NCBI GenBank assembly: GCA_043758125.1
Contig: JAYVOC010000105.1
Span: 1-15,300 of the forward strand
Direction of reading: 5' to 3'
Length of the DNA: 15,300 nt
Source: JANXSD01 sp043758125
GTDB lineage: Bacteria > Bacteroidota > Bacteroidia > AKYH767-A > OLB10
Shown: positions 6,921 through 15,300 of the stretch, one piece after another
How the letters are laid out: each line of letters begins with the position of its first letter
Position numbering within the stretch: the stretch's first letter is position 1
Translations under genes and position numbers: made by a program
The notes under the pieces: generated by a model
Database searches by the model: none
Told to the model about the DNA's origin: nothing
The model's input: only the letters and a program-made list of their open reading frames with translations

Positions 6921-9900
6921 GTGAAAAACCGATTAATATTACTTTTTGTAATTCTTGTTCTGTCAATAGAGGCAGGGGCTCAAAGGTTTAATTTTTCAAA
7001 CTATACAACAACTCAAGGATTACCAGGTAATCAAGTAAATAAAATCATTCAAGATCGTTACGGCAAACTTTGGATTTGTACAATGAATGGTTTAGTACGA
7101 TTTGATGGCAAGATTTTTACTCCCTTTTCTGAGGATAATATATTGACAACCAATCCAGTAAAAACAGTTTTTGAAGATAAATCAGGAAACCTTTGGTTTG
7201 GTACTATTCGAAAAGGATTAGTAAAATATACTGGAACTAGTTTCTTCAATTATACTTCAAATGATGGTCTTTTAAGTGATATTGTAAATGCTGTTTGTGA
7301 AGATAATAATGGGGTCATCTGGATTGGCACCTCCGAAGGCCTTAGCCGTTATGATGGTAAGAATTTTGTAAATTATACAACAACACATGGCCTTATCAAT
7401 AACAATATTTTTGATCTTCACTTTGATAGAAATGGCAATTTATGGATTGCAACGATTGGAGGGGTAAGTAAATTCGATGGTAAAAAATTCCAAAACTATA
7501 CTATTGATCAAGGGCTTGTAAGTAATATCGTATACCGAATTCAAGAAGCAAAGGATGGTAAACTATGGTTTGGTACTTATGAAGGAATAAGTTGCTTTGA
7601 CGGAAAAGTTTTTAAAAATTTTACGTTAGCAAATGGTATTCCTAATGAAAGAGTTGAAGATTTGGAAATAGATAGGAATAACAATGTTTGGCTTGGAACG
7701 TACGGTGGAGGAATTGGTAAATTATTTAAGGATACGATTGTAGGAATTCATGTACAAGGCGGCGTAAATAGTAATATTATTAAAACTGTTACAGAAGATA
7801 GAGAAGGTAATTTTTGGATCGGCACATTGAATGGCGTTTACAAATACAATGGAGATCGATTTACAACTTATACTGTTGAAGATGGACTATCAAACAACAA
7901 TATTTTAAGTCTTTATACCGACGCTCATAATAAAACGTGGTTTGGCACTTTAGCAGGTGGGGTAAATATCTTTAATGGGAAAAGTTATAGTAAGCTGAGT
8001 ACAGAAAATGGGCTTAAAAGCAATACAATTTGGTGTATTTATCAAGATAGGGATTCGAATTATTGGTTTGGGACAACTAATGGTCCCGCTAGATATAACC
8101 TAGATCGTGAAAACGTTGAGCACCCTTTTCCGAATATGCAAAACCAAATAATCTATGCAATCCTTCAAGATAAAAATGGTAAATTGTATTTTGGTACTGA
8201 TAAAGGGATTTATTGTTTTGATAAGGGTATTTTTTCGCAAATTGGAGTTAATCAAGGGTTGTCGAATGATAAAGTTCGTGTATTAATTGAAGATCCACAA
8301 GGGAAAATATGGATCGGAACTTTGAAGGGAGTTTATTACCTTGATGGAAATAAAGTGGTTAGTTTAAATGAAGAATACAAATTACCAAAAGCCCCTATAA
8401 CTTCTATTATCAATGACAATTTTGGCAATATTTTAATAAGCACCTATGATTTTGGCATTATTAGGTATAATCCAATTTTAAAAGCAAATCCTGTAACAAT
8501 TCTAAACAAGAAAAGCGGACTTTTCAGTGAACGACTTTTATTCAATTTTGTCGATAGTAGAAATATGTTATGGCTTGGCACCCCAGAAGGATTAGATTGT
8601 ATTAACTGGGATGAATACATTCAAACTGGAATCATAAAAAATATTCATTATGATAAAAGTAATGGATTTTTAGGGGTAGAAAGTAACGCTGCAAGTGAAG
8701 ATACATTAGGCAATATCTGGTTTGCAACAGTTAATGGTGCGATTCGATTTAATCCTACTTCTGAGGCAATGAAGCCAACATTGCCACTAGTGACCATAAA
8801 TAATATACAGCTTTTTCTAGAAAATGTTAATTGGTCGAAAAGCAGAATAAATATTGATATCCATACTGGTTTACCAATAAAATTAGTTCTCCCATATAAC
8901 AATAACCATCTTAGTTTTATTTGTAGTGGAATTTATTTAACAACGCCAGAAGATGTACAATTCCGTTATATGCTCGAAGGTTTTGATGATTCGTGGTCTC
9001 CAGCAACTAAATTAAACATTTCTAGTTATTCTAATATCCCACCAGGGTCTTATGTTTTCAAAGTGCAAGCAACGGTTAATAGTCGCGATTGGAGTGTTCC
9101 ACTAACCTATAATTTCACGATCAGACCTCCTATTTGGAAAACACCATTTTTTTATCTGATGTATATCGTAATTGGTGCGGGATCGATTCTGCTTTCGTAT
9201 AGGATGCGTACGAGGAATTTACGAAGAAGTTCTGAACTTTTGAGACGAAAAGTGGAGGCACGTACTAAAGAGTTGAGTGAGAAAAATTTGGAACTAGCTA
9301 AGCTTTCGTTAGTGGCATCCGAAACGGATAATGCAGTAATGATTTTCGATGAATTTCTCGAATTAGAATGGGTAAATACAGGGTATACGAAACTCACTGG
9401 TTATACTCTTGATGAAGTTCGGAAAAGGAAAGGAACACATTTAAGCGATTTAAGTACTAACCAATTTGTAGTTGATCATATTGATGATTGTATTAAAGAA
9501 AAACAATCTTTTATTTATGAATCTGAAGTAGAAACAAAAGATGGTGAAAAACGATGGGCTTCTTCTACATTGACACCAATCCTAAATGAAAAGGGGTTGC
9601 TAAAAAATATTGTTGTGATTGATACGGATATTACTCTTCGAAAAAATATGGAAGAACAGATCCGAACAGCTTTAGAAGAAAAAGGAGTGTTGCTTCGTGA
9701 GATTCATCATAGAGTAAAAAATAATTTGCAAATTATTATAAGCCTTTTTAATCTTCAAACTAGTTATGTTCAAGATGAATCCGCTTATAAAGCTTTAAAA
9801 GAAGGTCAAGATAGGATTAAAAGTATGGCATTAATTCATGAACGATTTTATCAAACTGATGGTTTGTCGCAAATTGATTTTGATGACTACATAAAACGGT

Positions 9901-10292
9901 TAGCAGATAATTTATTTCAGTCGTTTAAAGTTAATCGAGATGATGTAGCTTTGAAAATAAATGCGGAGAGAATATCTTTGGATATCGATACTGCTGTTCC
10001 TTGCGGACTTATTATTAACGAAATCGTATCTAATTCGCTGAAACATGCGTTTAAGGAGGGTCAAAAGGGAATCATCACTATCGAACTAATACAAACTACT
10101 GAGAACAATTTCAGAATGTCAATTAATGATAATGGTATTGGAATGCCATTAGGATTTATTGTTGATAGTTCGGATTCGCTAGGAATACAATTGATTCAAG
10201 CACTAACAGATCAATTAGAAGGGACAATGAAAATGGAAGGAGCACCTAATCATGGTGTGAAATACACAATAGATTTTAAACGCATCAACTAA
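6921..10292 (+). CDS. Membrane sensor histidine kinase: two-propeller sensor, Y_Y_Y, TM, PAS, HisKA_2, ATPase
   Basis: From GTG 6921 the protein is 1123 residues and begins with a clean signal peptide (KNRLILLFVILVLSIEAGAQ). An in-frame TTG at 6864 would add 19 residues before it and I think it is not used. Fourteen reg_prop blades with W-[IFL]-G-T cores fill about nt 6987-8759 and predict two seven-bladed propellers in the periplasm. A Y_Y_Y domain follows (about 8880-9125), then one transmembrane helix (about 9148-9205), a basic coiled coil, and a PAS domain (about 9310-9650). A HisKA_2 segment REIHHRVKNNLQ carries the paired His codons at 9705-9710. The ATPase has an N box (NEIVSNSLKHAF), G1 (DNGIGMP at 10128) and SLGIQLI. 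It has no receiver domain of its own; the response regulator gene begins 12 bp later. The signal is unknown. In related Bacteroidota systems such sensors often detect glycans, but no polysaccharide-utilisation genes are seen here. Confidence 0.93.
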   Translation: MKNRLILLFVILVLSIEAGAQRFNFSNYTTTQGLPGNQVNKIIQDRYGKLWICTMNGLVRFDGKIFTPFSEDNILTTNPVKTVFEDKSGNLWFGTIRKGLVKYTGTSFFNYTSNDGLLSDIVNAVCEDNNGVIWIGTSEGLSRYDGKNFVNYTTTHGLINNNIFDLHFDRNGNLWIATIGGVSKFDGKKFQNYTIDQGLVSNIVYRIQEAKDGKLWFGTYEGISCFDGKVFKNFTLANGIPNERVEDLEIDRNNNVWLGTYGGGIGKLFKDTIVGIHVQGGVNSNIIKTVTEDREGNFWIGTLNGVYKYNGDRFTTYTVEDGLSNNNILSLYTDAHNKTWFGTLAGGVNIFNGKSYSKLSTENGLKSNTIWCIYQDRDSNYWFGTTNGPARYNLDRENVEHPFPNMQNQIIYAILQDKNGKLYFGTDKGIYCFDKGIFSQIGVNQGLSNDKVRVLIEDPQGKIWIGTLKGVYYLDGNKVVSLNEEYKLPKAPITSIINDNFGNILISTYDFGIIRYNPILKANPVTILNKKSGLFSERLLFNFVDSRNMLWLGTPEGLDCINWDEYIQTGIIKNIHYDKSNGFLGVESNAASEDTLGNIWFATVNGAIRFNPTSEAMKPTLPLVTINNIQLFLENVNWSKSRINIDIHTGLPIKLVLPYNNNHLSFICSGIYLTTPEDVQFRYMLEGFDDSWSPATKLNISSYSNIPPGSYVFKVQATVNSRDWSVPLTYNFTIRPPIWKTPFFYLMYIVIGAGSILLSYRMRTRNLRRSSELLRRKVEARTKELSEKNLELAKLSLVASETDNAVMIFDEFLELEWVNTGYTKLTGYTLDEVRKRKGTHLSDLSTNQFVVDHIDDCIKEKQSFIYESEVETKDGEKRWASSTLTPILNEKGLLKNIVVIDTDITLRKNMEEQIRTALEEKGVLLREIHHRVKNNLQIIISLFNLQTSYVQDESAYKALKEGQDRIKSMALIHERFYQTDGLSQIDFDDYIKRLADNLFQSFKVNRDDVALKINAERISLDIDTAVPCGLIINEIVSNSLKHAFKEGQKGIITIELIQTTENNFRMSINDNGIGMPLGFIVDSSDSLGIQLIQALTDQLEGTMKMEGAPNHGVKYTIDFKRIN
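6987..8759 (+). repeat. Fourteen reg_prop propeller-blade repeats within the sensor kinase
   Basis: The blades repeat every 40 to 45 codons on average with the pattern G-x-[LIV]-W-[IFL]-G-T-x-x-G-[LV]-x-x-[FY]-x-G, usually followed by F-x-x-Y-x-x-x-x-G-L. The first W-core is at 7071 and the last at 8718. Three blades are weakened at the tryptophan or at GT: KLWICT (first), KLYFGT (tenth) and NILIST (twelfth). The count is exactly 2 x 7, as expected for the dimer-forming sensors of this class. Confidence 0.85.
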
Positions 10293-10304
10293 GAAAAATT
10301 AAAC

Positions 10305-11432
10305 ATGAGTAAAACGCGAATTTTAGTAGTTGAAGATGAAAGTATAGTAGCTAAAGATATTCAAAACACCCTAATTAAATTGGGTTATGATGTTCCTTCA
10401 ACAGCTTCCTCAGCTGCTTCTGCCTATGAAAAATTGGAAGAGCTCCAACCTGAACTTGTTTTTCTTGATATAAAATTAAAAGGAGAAGAGGATGGAATTC
10501 ATATCGCAGAACATATCAAAGAAAAATATAATATTCCTGTTATTTTCTTAACGTCGTATGTAGATCAAGAAACATTGGATCGTGCAAAAGTTACGGAGCC
10601 TTATGGATATATTGTTAAACCTTTTAATGAGTCTGATTTAAAGACAACTGTTGAAATGGCTCTTTTTAAATTTAGTCGTGATCGTGAAGTTAGAGACAGT
10701 GAACAACGTTTAGCAAATGCATTAGCAAAGGTTGAAGAATCAATCATAATTACTGATATAGAAGGAAGAATTTCGTATCTAAATGAGCGCGCTGAAACAT
10801 TATTAGGTTATGGAAATAGTTCTGCAATTGGACTTGACTTGTTTCAACTTTTTTCGATTGAACAAGAAGGCGGTGTTCAACTTAAGAAGGATGCATTATT
10901 TGATTCGATGCGTAAAGATGAACCAATCGAAATAGCAGATTGTCATTTAATTTTGAAACGCGATAATACTAGCGTTGCGTTATCATTAACAGCATCACCA
11001 GTACATGATGAGAAGAATCAATATTTAGGTTCCGCTTTGGTTTTAGGTGAGAAACAATTAACAGGTGCAGCGCGAACTGAAGTTGATTCAAAAATGGCAT
11101 TTCTCGATAATCAAGTTATTCAAAATTCCTTTTTTGTTAAGAAAGGATCGATGTTGGTAAAAGTTTATTTAGATAATATTCAGTGGATACAAGCGATGGA
11201 TAATTATGTAATTATTCAAACAAATGCCGATCAGTTTGTGATTCACTCAACGATGAAAGATATAGAGAACAAATTACCTTCTCATCGATTTTTAAGAGTG
11301 CATCGATCTTATATTATTCCAATTGAAAAAATAAATGTTTTAGATGAAAATACTGTTTTGATTGGAGATAAAACTATACCTATCGGAAAATCCTACAAAG
11401 AAGTTTTCATGGCAAGATTAAATTTTTTATAA
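10305..11432 (+). CDS. Response regulator, REC-PAS-LytTR
   Basis: The 375-residue protein opens with a receiver domain (1-120) containing the acidic pair Glu10/Asp11, phospho-acceptor Asp55 (FLDIK), Thr83 (FLTSY) and Lys105 (IVKPF). A PAS-like domain follows at about 130-250 (ALAKVEESIIITDIEGRISYLN, then a GLDLFQLF stretch). The C-terminus (about 270-375) is a LytTR DNA-binding domain, with WIQAMDNYVIIQT, HRFLRVHRSYIIP and IPIGKSYKEVF. LytTR regulators bind direct repeats upstream of target promoters. Being 12 bp downstream of the HisKA_2 kinase, it is its obvious partner. The PAS domain between REC and LytTR gives a possible second sensory input or dimer surface. The start ATG follows an A-rich leader typical of the phylum. 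Confidence 0.93.
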   Translation: MSKTRILVVEDESIVAKDIQNTLIKLGYDVPSTASSAASAYEKLEELQPELVFLDIKLKGEEDGIHIAEHIKEKYNIPVIFLTSYVDQETLDRAKVTEPYGYIVKPFNESDLKTTVEMALFKFSRDREVRDSEQRLANALAKVEESIIITDIEGRISYLNERAETLLGYGNSSAIGLDLFQLFSIEQEGGVQLKKDALFDSMRKDEPIEIADCHLILKRDNTSVALSLTASPVHDEKNQYLGSALVLGEKQLTGAARTEVDSKMAFLDNQVIQNSFFVKKGSMLVKVYLDNIQWIQAMDNYVIIQTNADQFVIHSTMKDIENKLPSHRFLRVHRSYIIPIEKINVLDENTVLIGDKTIPIGKSYKEVFMARLNFL

Positions 11433-11552
11433 CGGCACTTAATTTCGATTTTTAAAATCAATATAATCGTAATTAATTTTTTTTTTATAAAAATATAAAC
11501 AGTATTTATAACTATTAATTTTTTTTGATCATCACCATAATTAAAAAAAAAT

Positions 11553-12323
11553 ATGAATATTGTTGAGTTTAACAGTAATGCTTGGGATCACTTAGTGAAA
11601 AATAAAAATCGTTGGACAATTCCAGTAACGAATGATGAAATTGGTCGTGCTCGTTTTGGTGATTTCTCAATTGTACTTACTCCAGAACTTCCAGTTCCGC
11701 GATCTTGGTTTCCACAATTATTAGGTTTGAAAATTTTAGCATTAGCCTCTGGTGGAGGTCAGCAAGTACCAATATTAGCCGCTGCTGGTGCTGAAGTAAC
11801 AGTACTTGACAACTCTCGTGCACAGCTTGAGCAAGATCAAATGGTGGCCCAAAAAAATGGGCTCACTATTAGAACTGTTCAAGGGGACATGGCAAATCTT
11901 AATGACTTCATTGATGAATCATTCGATTTAATTTTCCATCCATGTTCTAATTGTTTTGCTCCTTCATTAATTCCCGTTTGGAGTGAGTGTTCCCGTGTGT
12001 TGAAAAAAGATGGAGTTATTATGTGGGGTTTTACAAAAGCTGAAAGTTATTTGGTAGTGAACGAATCATTTGAAAGTGATCATTTCGTATTAAAATATAA
12101 AATGCCATACTCAGATATTGGATCATTATCTGAAAGTGAACGAGAACGTTTAATTAACCTTAAAGAACCAATGATTTTCGGACATTCGCTTAATCAACAA
12201 ATAGGAGAACTGTTGCGAAATGGTTTTCAGCTTACCGATTTGTACGAAGATGATTGGGGTGGTCAAAATCCATTAGATCAATATTTCAAATCTTTTGTAG
12301 CTGCTAGAGCTGTGAAAATGTAA
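11553..12323 (+). CDS. Class I SAM-dependent methyltransferase, small-molecule type
   Basis: The 256-residue protein has a Rossmann methyltransferase fold. Motif I reads LASGGGQQ (64-71), the acidic ribose-binding residue is Asp86 in VTVLDNS, motif II is GDM (111-113), and FDLIFHPCSN with the Pro-containing post-motif follows. The C-terminal third contains WGGQNPLDQYFKSF. It belongs to a widespread bacterial group usually annotated only as class I SAM-dependent methyltransferase; the substrate is unknown. It stands alone: 120 bp from the response regulator and ended by its own terminator. The AT-rich leader has long T runs and no clear TAnnTTTG core, so its promoter is not identified and read-through from the signalling operon is possible. 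Codon usage looks like its neighbours. Confidence 0.85.
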   Translation: MNIVEFNSNAWDHLVKNKNRWTIPVTNDEIGRARFGDFSIVLTPELPVPRSWFPQLLGLKILALASGGGQQVPILAAAGAEVTVLDNSRAQLEQDQMVAQKNGLTIRTVQGDMANLNDFIDESFDLIFHPCSNCFAPSLIPVWSECSRVLKKDGVIMWGFTKAESYLVVNESFESDHFVLKYKMPYSDIGSLSESERERLINLKEPMIFGHSLNQQIGELLRNGFQLTDLYEDDWGGQNPLDQYFKSFVAARAVKM

Positions 12324-12339
12324 TGCATATTCAAAAAAG

Positions 12340-12368
12340 AAGAGGCTACTCCACTGGAGTAGCCTCTT
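12340..12368. terminator. Bidirectional terminator between the methyltransferase gene and dnaK
   Basis: A perfect 13-bp inverted repeat (12340-12352 and 12356-12368, arm AAGAGGCTACTCC) with a 3-nt loop is flanked by T-rich sequence on the plus side (TTAATTTT) and by six consecutive Ts on the minus side. It sits 17 bp after the methyltransferase stop and 22 bp after the dnaK stop. Confidence 0.92.
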
Positions 12369-12390
12369 TTAATTTTATATGAAAGAAAAC

Positions 12391-14310
12391 TTATTTCTTT
12401 TCGTCTTTTACTTCTTCAAATTCTACATCAGTAACACCAGAACCTTCTGCATTTGCTTGCGAATCTCCACTTTCAGCAGTTGGAGCACCTTGAGGAGCAC
12501 CTGCATCTTGACTTGCTTTGTACATGTCTTCAGATGCTGCTTGCCAAGCTGCGTTAATTGATGTCATTGCAGTTTCAATTTCAGCAGCATCACGTTTGCC
12601 ATGCGCATCTTTCAATTGTGTAAGTGCATTTTCGATAGTAACTTTTTTCTCTGCAGGAATCTTATCGCCAAATTCTTTTAATTGTTTTTCGGTGTTGAAG
12701 ATCATTGAATCAGCAGCATTAATTTTTTCTACTTCTTCTTTCGCCTTACGATCCGATTCAGCATTTGCTTCAGCTTCGTTTTTCATACGTTTGATTTCCT
12801 CATCTGTTAATCCAGAAGATGCTTCAATACGTATATTTTGACTTTTACCTGTTGCTTTATCTTTTGCAGTTACATGCAGAATTCCATTTGCATCAATATC
12901 GAATATTACTTCAACTTGAGGAACTCCACGAGGTGCAGGTGGAATGCTATCTAAATGGAAACGACCAATTGTTCTGTTGTCTTTAGCCATCGGACGTTCT
13001 CCTTGTAAGATATGTATCTCTACCGATGGTTGATTGTCAGAAGCTGTTGAGAATGTTTCAGATTTCTTTGAAGGAATAGTTGTATTCGCTTCAATTAATT
13101 TTGTGAAAACACCACCCATCGTTTCGATTCCTAGCGCTAGTGGAGTTACGTCAAGTAACAATACATCTTTTACTTCGCCAGTTAAAACTGCTCCTTGAAT
13201 TGCAGCTCCCAATGCAACCACTTCATCAGGATTAACTCCTTTAGATGGTTTCTTACCAAAGAATTTTTCTACTAATTCTTGAATAGCGGGGATTCGCGTT
13301 GAACCACCAACAAGAATTACTTCATCAATATCATTAGGAGAAAGTTTTGCATCCGCCAAAGCTTTTTTACAAGGTTCAAGAGTGCGTTGAATTAAAGTAT
13401 TTGCTAGTTGTTCAAACTTCGCACGTGTTAATGTTTTTACAAGATGTTTTGGGATTCCATCAACAGGCATGATGTATGGCAAATTGATTTCTGTTTGTGC
13501 CGAACTTGATAATTCAACCTTTGCTTTCTCAGCACCTTCTTTCAAACGTTGCATAGCCATAGGATCTTTACGCAGATCTAGACCTTCATCATTTTTAAAT
13601 TCAGCCGCCAACCAATCAATGATTACTTGATCGAAATCGTCACCACCTAAATGTGTATCTCCATTAGTAGATTTCACTTCAAAAACGCCATCACCTAATT
13701 CAAGAACGGAGATATCGAAAGTACCACCACCTAAGTCGAATACTGCAACTTTGGTATCGGTATGTTTTTTATCCATACCATAAGCTAATGCTGCTGCTGT
13801 TGGTTCATTGATGATACGTAATACTTTTAATCCAGCAATCTCGCCTGCTTCTTTCGTTGCCTGACGCTGTGCATCATTAAAATAAGCTGGAACTGTTACA
13901 ACAGCTTCGGAAACTTCATAACCTAAATAATCTTCAGCAGTTTTTTTCATTTTCTGCAAGATGATTGCTGAAATCTCTTGAGGAGTGTACATCCTATCGT
14001 TAATTTTTACGCGAGGTGTATTGTTATCGCCTTTAACTACTTCATAAGGCATGCGTGAAATTTCAGTTGATACTTTATCAAATGACTCGCCCATAAAGCG
14101 TTTAATAGAAGCGATGGTATGTTTTGGGTTTGTTATAGCTTGGCGCTTCGCTGGATCACCAACTTTACGTTCACCATCTTTTATAAAAGCTACCATAGAT
14201 GGTGTTGTACGACGGCCTTCGCTATTTGGAATTACCACCGGTTCGCTTCCCTCCATAACTGCAACGCAAGAGTTTGTTGTACCTAGGTCGATTCCGATTA
14301 CTTTTCTCAT
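12391..14310 (-). CDS. dnaK: Molecular chaperone DnaK (Hsp70)
   Basis: This is the ATP-dependent cytoplasmic chaperone that binds exposed hydrophobic peptide segments and works with DnaJ and GrpE. The 639-residue length is the family norm. The ATPase domain begins GIDLGTTNS and contains the FDLGGGTFD phosphate loop, THLGGDDFD and ILVGGSTRIP. The linker DVLLLDVTPL leads to the substrate-binding domain and an alpha-helical lid. The end is the usual DVEFEEVKD with an extra EKK. All signature motifs are intact and the start ATG matches the conserved MRKVIGID. No grpE or dnaJ gene lies within the window on either side, so it is a stand-alone dnaK locus. The 142-bp upstream gap has no CIRCE element but holds a TGNCA-type inverted repeat. 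Confidence 0.98.
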   Translation of the reverse strand: MRKVIGIDLGTTNSCVAVMEGSEPVVIPNSEGRRTTPSMVAFIKDGERKVGDPAKRQAITNPKHTIASIKRFMGESFDKVSTEISRMPYEVVKGDNNTPRVKINDRMYTPQEISAIILQKMKKTAEDYLGYEVSEAVVTVPAYFNDAQRQATKEAGEIAGLKVLRIINEPTAAALAYGMDKKHTDTKVAVFDLGGGTFDISVLELGDGVFEVKSTNGDTHLGGDDFDQVIIDWLAAEFKNDEGLDLRKDPMAMQRLKEGAEKAKVELSSSAQTEINLPYIMPVDGIPKHLVKTLTRAKFEQLANTLIQRTLEPCKKALADAKLSPNDIDEVILVGGSTRIPAIQELVEKFFGKKPSKGVNPDEVVALGAAIQGAVLTGEVKDVLLLDVTPLALGIETMGGVFTKLIEANTTIPSKKSETFSTASDNQPSVEIHILQGERPMAKDNRTIGRFHLDSIPPAPRGVPQVEVIFDIDANGILHVTAKDKATGKSQNIRIEASSGLTDEEIKRMKNEAEANAESDRKAKEEVEKINAADSMIFNTEKQLKEFGDKIPAEKKVTIENALTQLKDAHGKRDAAEIETAMTSINAAWQAASEDMYKASQDAGAPQGAPTAESGDSQANAEGSGVTDVEFEEVKDEKK

Positions 14311-14424
14311 GATTTTTATTTTTTACGTTTAATTAAAACGGGCTATTCAACTTGTATGCCATTGGAATTAATAAGAATAGATTGACAGAATTAGGTCCTG
14401 TTCTACCCTATAAAAGGTGACATG

Positions 14425-14439
14425 CTGCCAAAAAGACAG
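14425..14439. promoter_or_regulatory. Inverted repeat CTGCC-AAAAA-GACAG upstream of dnaK, possible heat-shock control site
   Basis: On the dnaK strand this reads CTGTCTTTTTGGCAG, with 5-bp arms that have one mismatch. It lies about 115 bp before the dnaK ATG. Further TGTCA half-sites on the same strand lie just downstream (complements of TGACA at 14418-14422 and 14383-14387). The core also contains TCTTTTTG, one base from TAnnTTTG, so it may be part of the promoter. The role is inferred from position only. Confidence 0.35.
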
Positions 14440-14452
14440 AAATAAATTAAAA

Positions 14453-15300
14453 TTAATTTTGGAAAATATGCTTGGTATAGCTACCGTTATAAAGTGAATC
14501 GAGAGTAAGATCATTAAAAATAACATCGCTTATAAGAGAATTAATTTTGCATGCAAATACTCCTTTTCCAACACTAAGATTTGAAAAAACCGGAATATAA
14601 TTTACTGTATTAGAAGGTTTATTAATTTGGTAGTAATCATAAAATTCTTGAGTTCCGGCAGTAAGGACAAAGTCGCAACTTTTAACAGACCTTGAAACGG
14701 TAGAATCAGTTTTGATATTTGCGCCCAAATATTGAAAAATAGTTTGCCCATTGAGTGGGATTTCGATATCAGAAGTAGAAGTAATAGTTCGACTTACAAC
14801 ATCTTTAAGGTAATAATCGAGAGTTTTAACAGTAATTAATTGAGTCGTTTTATTTTTTTCGAAATACTTAAATCGAAAGATCATCCCATATACTTTTGCA
14901 TATTTACTTGCAAAAAGTCTTATTATATAGGGGTCTTTAGCGGCTAAATTGATTTTAGGAAAAGTAGTGGAGGTTCCAAAATTTTGAACTGATATCGGTT
15001 CTATTATTTTTGTAATGGCTGTATCAATCAATCCGGTTACTTTATTAGTAAATTTTAATTTATAATCGATACCAGATATAAGTTTAATAGTATCGCCATT
15101 TTGATCTTTCATCACTAATTGGTAAAGAATATGGTCGGCATCAGTAAAGAGACCTTGATCCTTAAATATATTGTAAACTGGGGTTAATTTATAGCTTGTA
15201 AAATCTACACCAGATTTTAACGCAATAAGTTGTAGGTCTACTTGTGAAGTATCGTAGTAAATGCTGTCGTGTTGTTGAGCCATCACCAATGCGTTTCCGG
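14453..15300 (-). CDS. Secreted protein of unknown function, 5'-truncated at the window edge
   Basis: The frame stays open to base 15300 (GNALVMAQQHDS), so the protein starts outside the window; the ATG at 15283 and the TTG at 15289 are probably internal. The visible N-terminus looks like the tail of a Sec signal peptide (ALVMAQQ, probable cleavage near AQ). What follows is about 275 residues, rich in Thr, Ile and Asn and likely all-beta, with no transmembrane helix. The stretch TAGTQEFYDYYQ and the late SNLSVGKGVFACK resemble the end of Bacteroidota cell-surface proteins that finish with an SNI-x-x-GLGIF-type motif, but I cannot assign a family. There is no T9SS sorting domain. It is 142 bp upstream of dnaK on the same strand, with no strong terminator between them. 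Confidence 0.7.
   Translation of the reverse strand, partial: GNALVMAQQHDSIYYDTSQVDLQLIALKSGVDFTSYKLTPVYNIFKDQGLFTDADHILYQLVMKDQNGDTIKLISGIDYKLKFTNKVTGLIDTAITKIIEPISVQNFGTSTTFPKINLAAKDPYIIRLFASKYAKVYGMIFRFKYFEKNKTTQLITVKTLDYYLKDVVSRTITSTSDIEIPLNGQTIFQYLGANIKTDSTVSRSVKSCDFVLTAGTQEFYDYYQINKPSNTVNYIPVFSNLSVGKGVFACKINSLISDVIFNDLTLDSLYNGSYTKHIFQN

Noticed and set aside
11447..11486. Hairpin GATTTTTAAAATC and a T run after the response regulator gene
   Set aside because: The stem is 5-6 A/T-rich pairs and the 10-T run begins 17 bp later, so it is not a convincing intrinsic terminator. The rest of this 120-bp gap is AT-rich sequence with no other signal.
12379..14332. Plus-strand ORFs at 12379-12561, 12518-12841 and 14051-14332
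   Set aside because: They are antisense shadows of dnaK, with low-complexity Ser/Phe-rich translations and no family match.
14382..14414. TTGACA followed by TATAAA on the plus strand, resembling a sigma70 promoter
   Set aside because: The spacing is 21 bp, the phylum uses TTG/TAnnTTTG promoters, and no rightward gene lies downstream.

Overview
The window looks like chromosomal DNA of a Bacteroidota bacterium; I cannot place it below phylum. The composition is AT-rich. Ribosome binding sites are mostly A-rich rather than Shine-Dalgarno. Several start regions carry the Bacteroidota promoter core TAnnTTTG. One protein has a type IX secretion (Por) sorting domain, and the sensor kinase has the two-propeller plus Y_Y_Y periplasmic layout typical of this phylum. 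Genes are tightly packed: no gene-free stretch exceeds 300 bases, and I saw no tRNA, rRNA, CRISPR array or mobile element.

Left part (1-5210), mostly housekeeping. An RlmL-like THUMP/methyltransferase ORF enters from the left edge and has altered catalytic motifs. It converges, across a perfect 16-bp hairpin, with a two-gene leftward operon (Nif3/DUF34-type metalloprotein, then a coiled-coil zinc-ribbon protein). A compact divergent promoter region separates this operon from lpxK (lipid A 4'-kinase), whose end overlaps a purine nucleoside phosphorylase gene. A 19-codon leader ORF may precede lpxK with an ATGA stop/start overlap. A MutT-type NUDIX gene converges on the phosphorylase; its ATG and its conserved body lie in different frames, consistent with one missing base.

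Middle part (5259-11432). A secreted T9SS cargo protein with Ig-like repeats is read leftward. Divergent from it is a two-gene signalling operon: a membrane histidine kinase with fourteen propeller blades, Y_Y_Y, one transmembrane helix, PAS, HisKA_2 and ATPase, followed 12 bp later by a REC-PAS-LytTR response regulator. They probably form a phosphorelay that turns a periplasmic signal into transcription; whether the divergent surface protein is a target is unknown.

Right part (11433-15300). A stand-alone class I methyltransferase converges on dnaK across a bidirectional terminator. dnaK has neither grpE nor dnaJ beside it and carries a TGNCA-type inverted repeat upstream that may be a heat-shock control site. 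A secreted protein of unknown function runs off the right edge.

The sequence does not show a clearly new multi-gene system. The points most worth a second look are the NUDIX frameshift, the degenerate methyltransferase, the lpxK leader ORF inside overlapping divergent promoters, and the dnaK upstream repeat.
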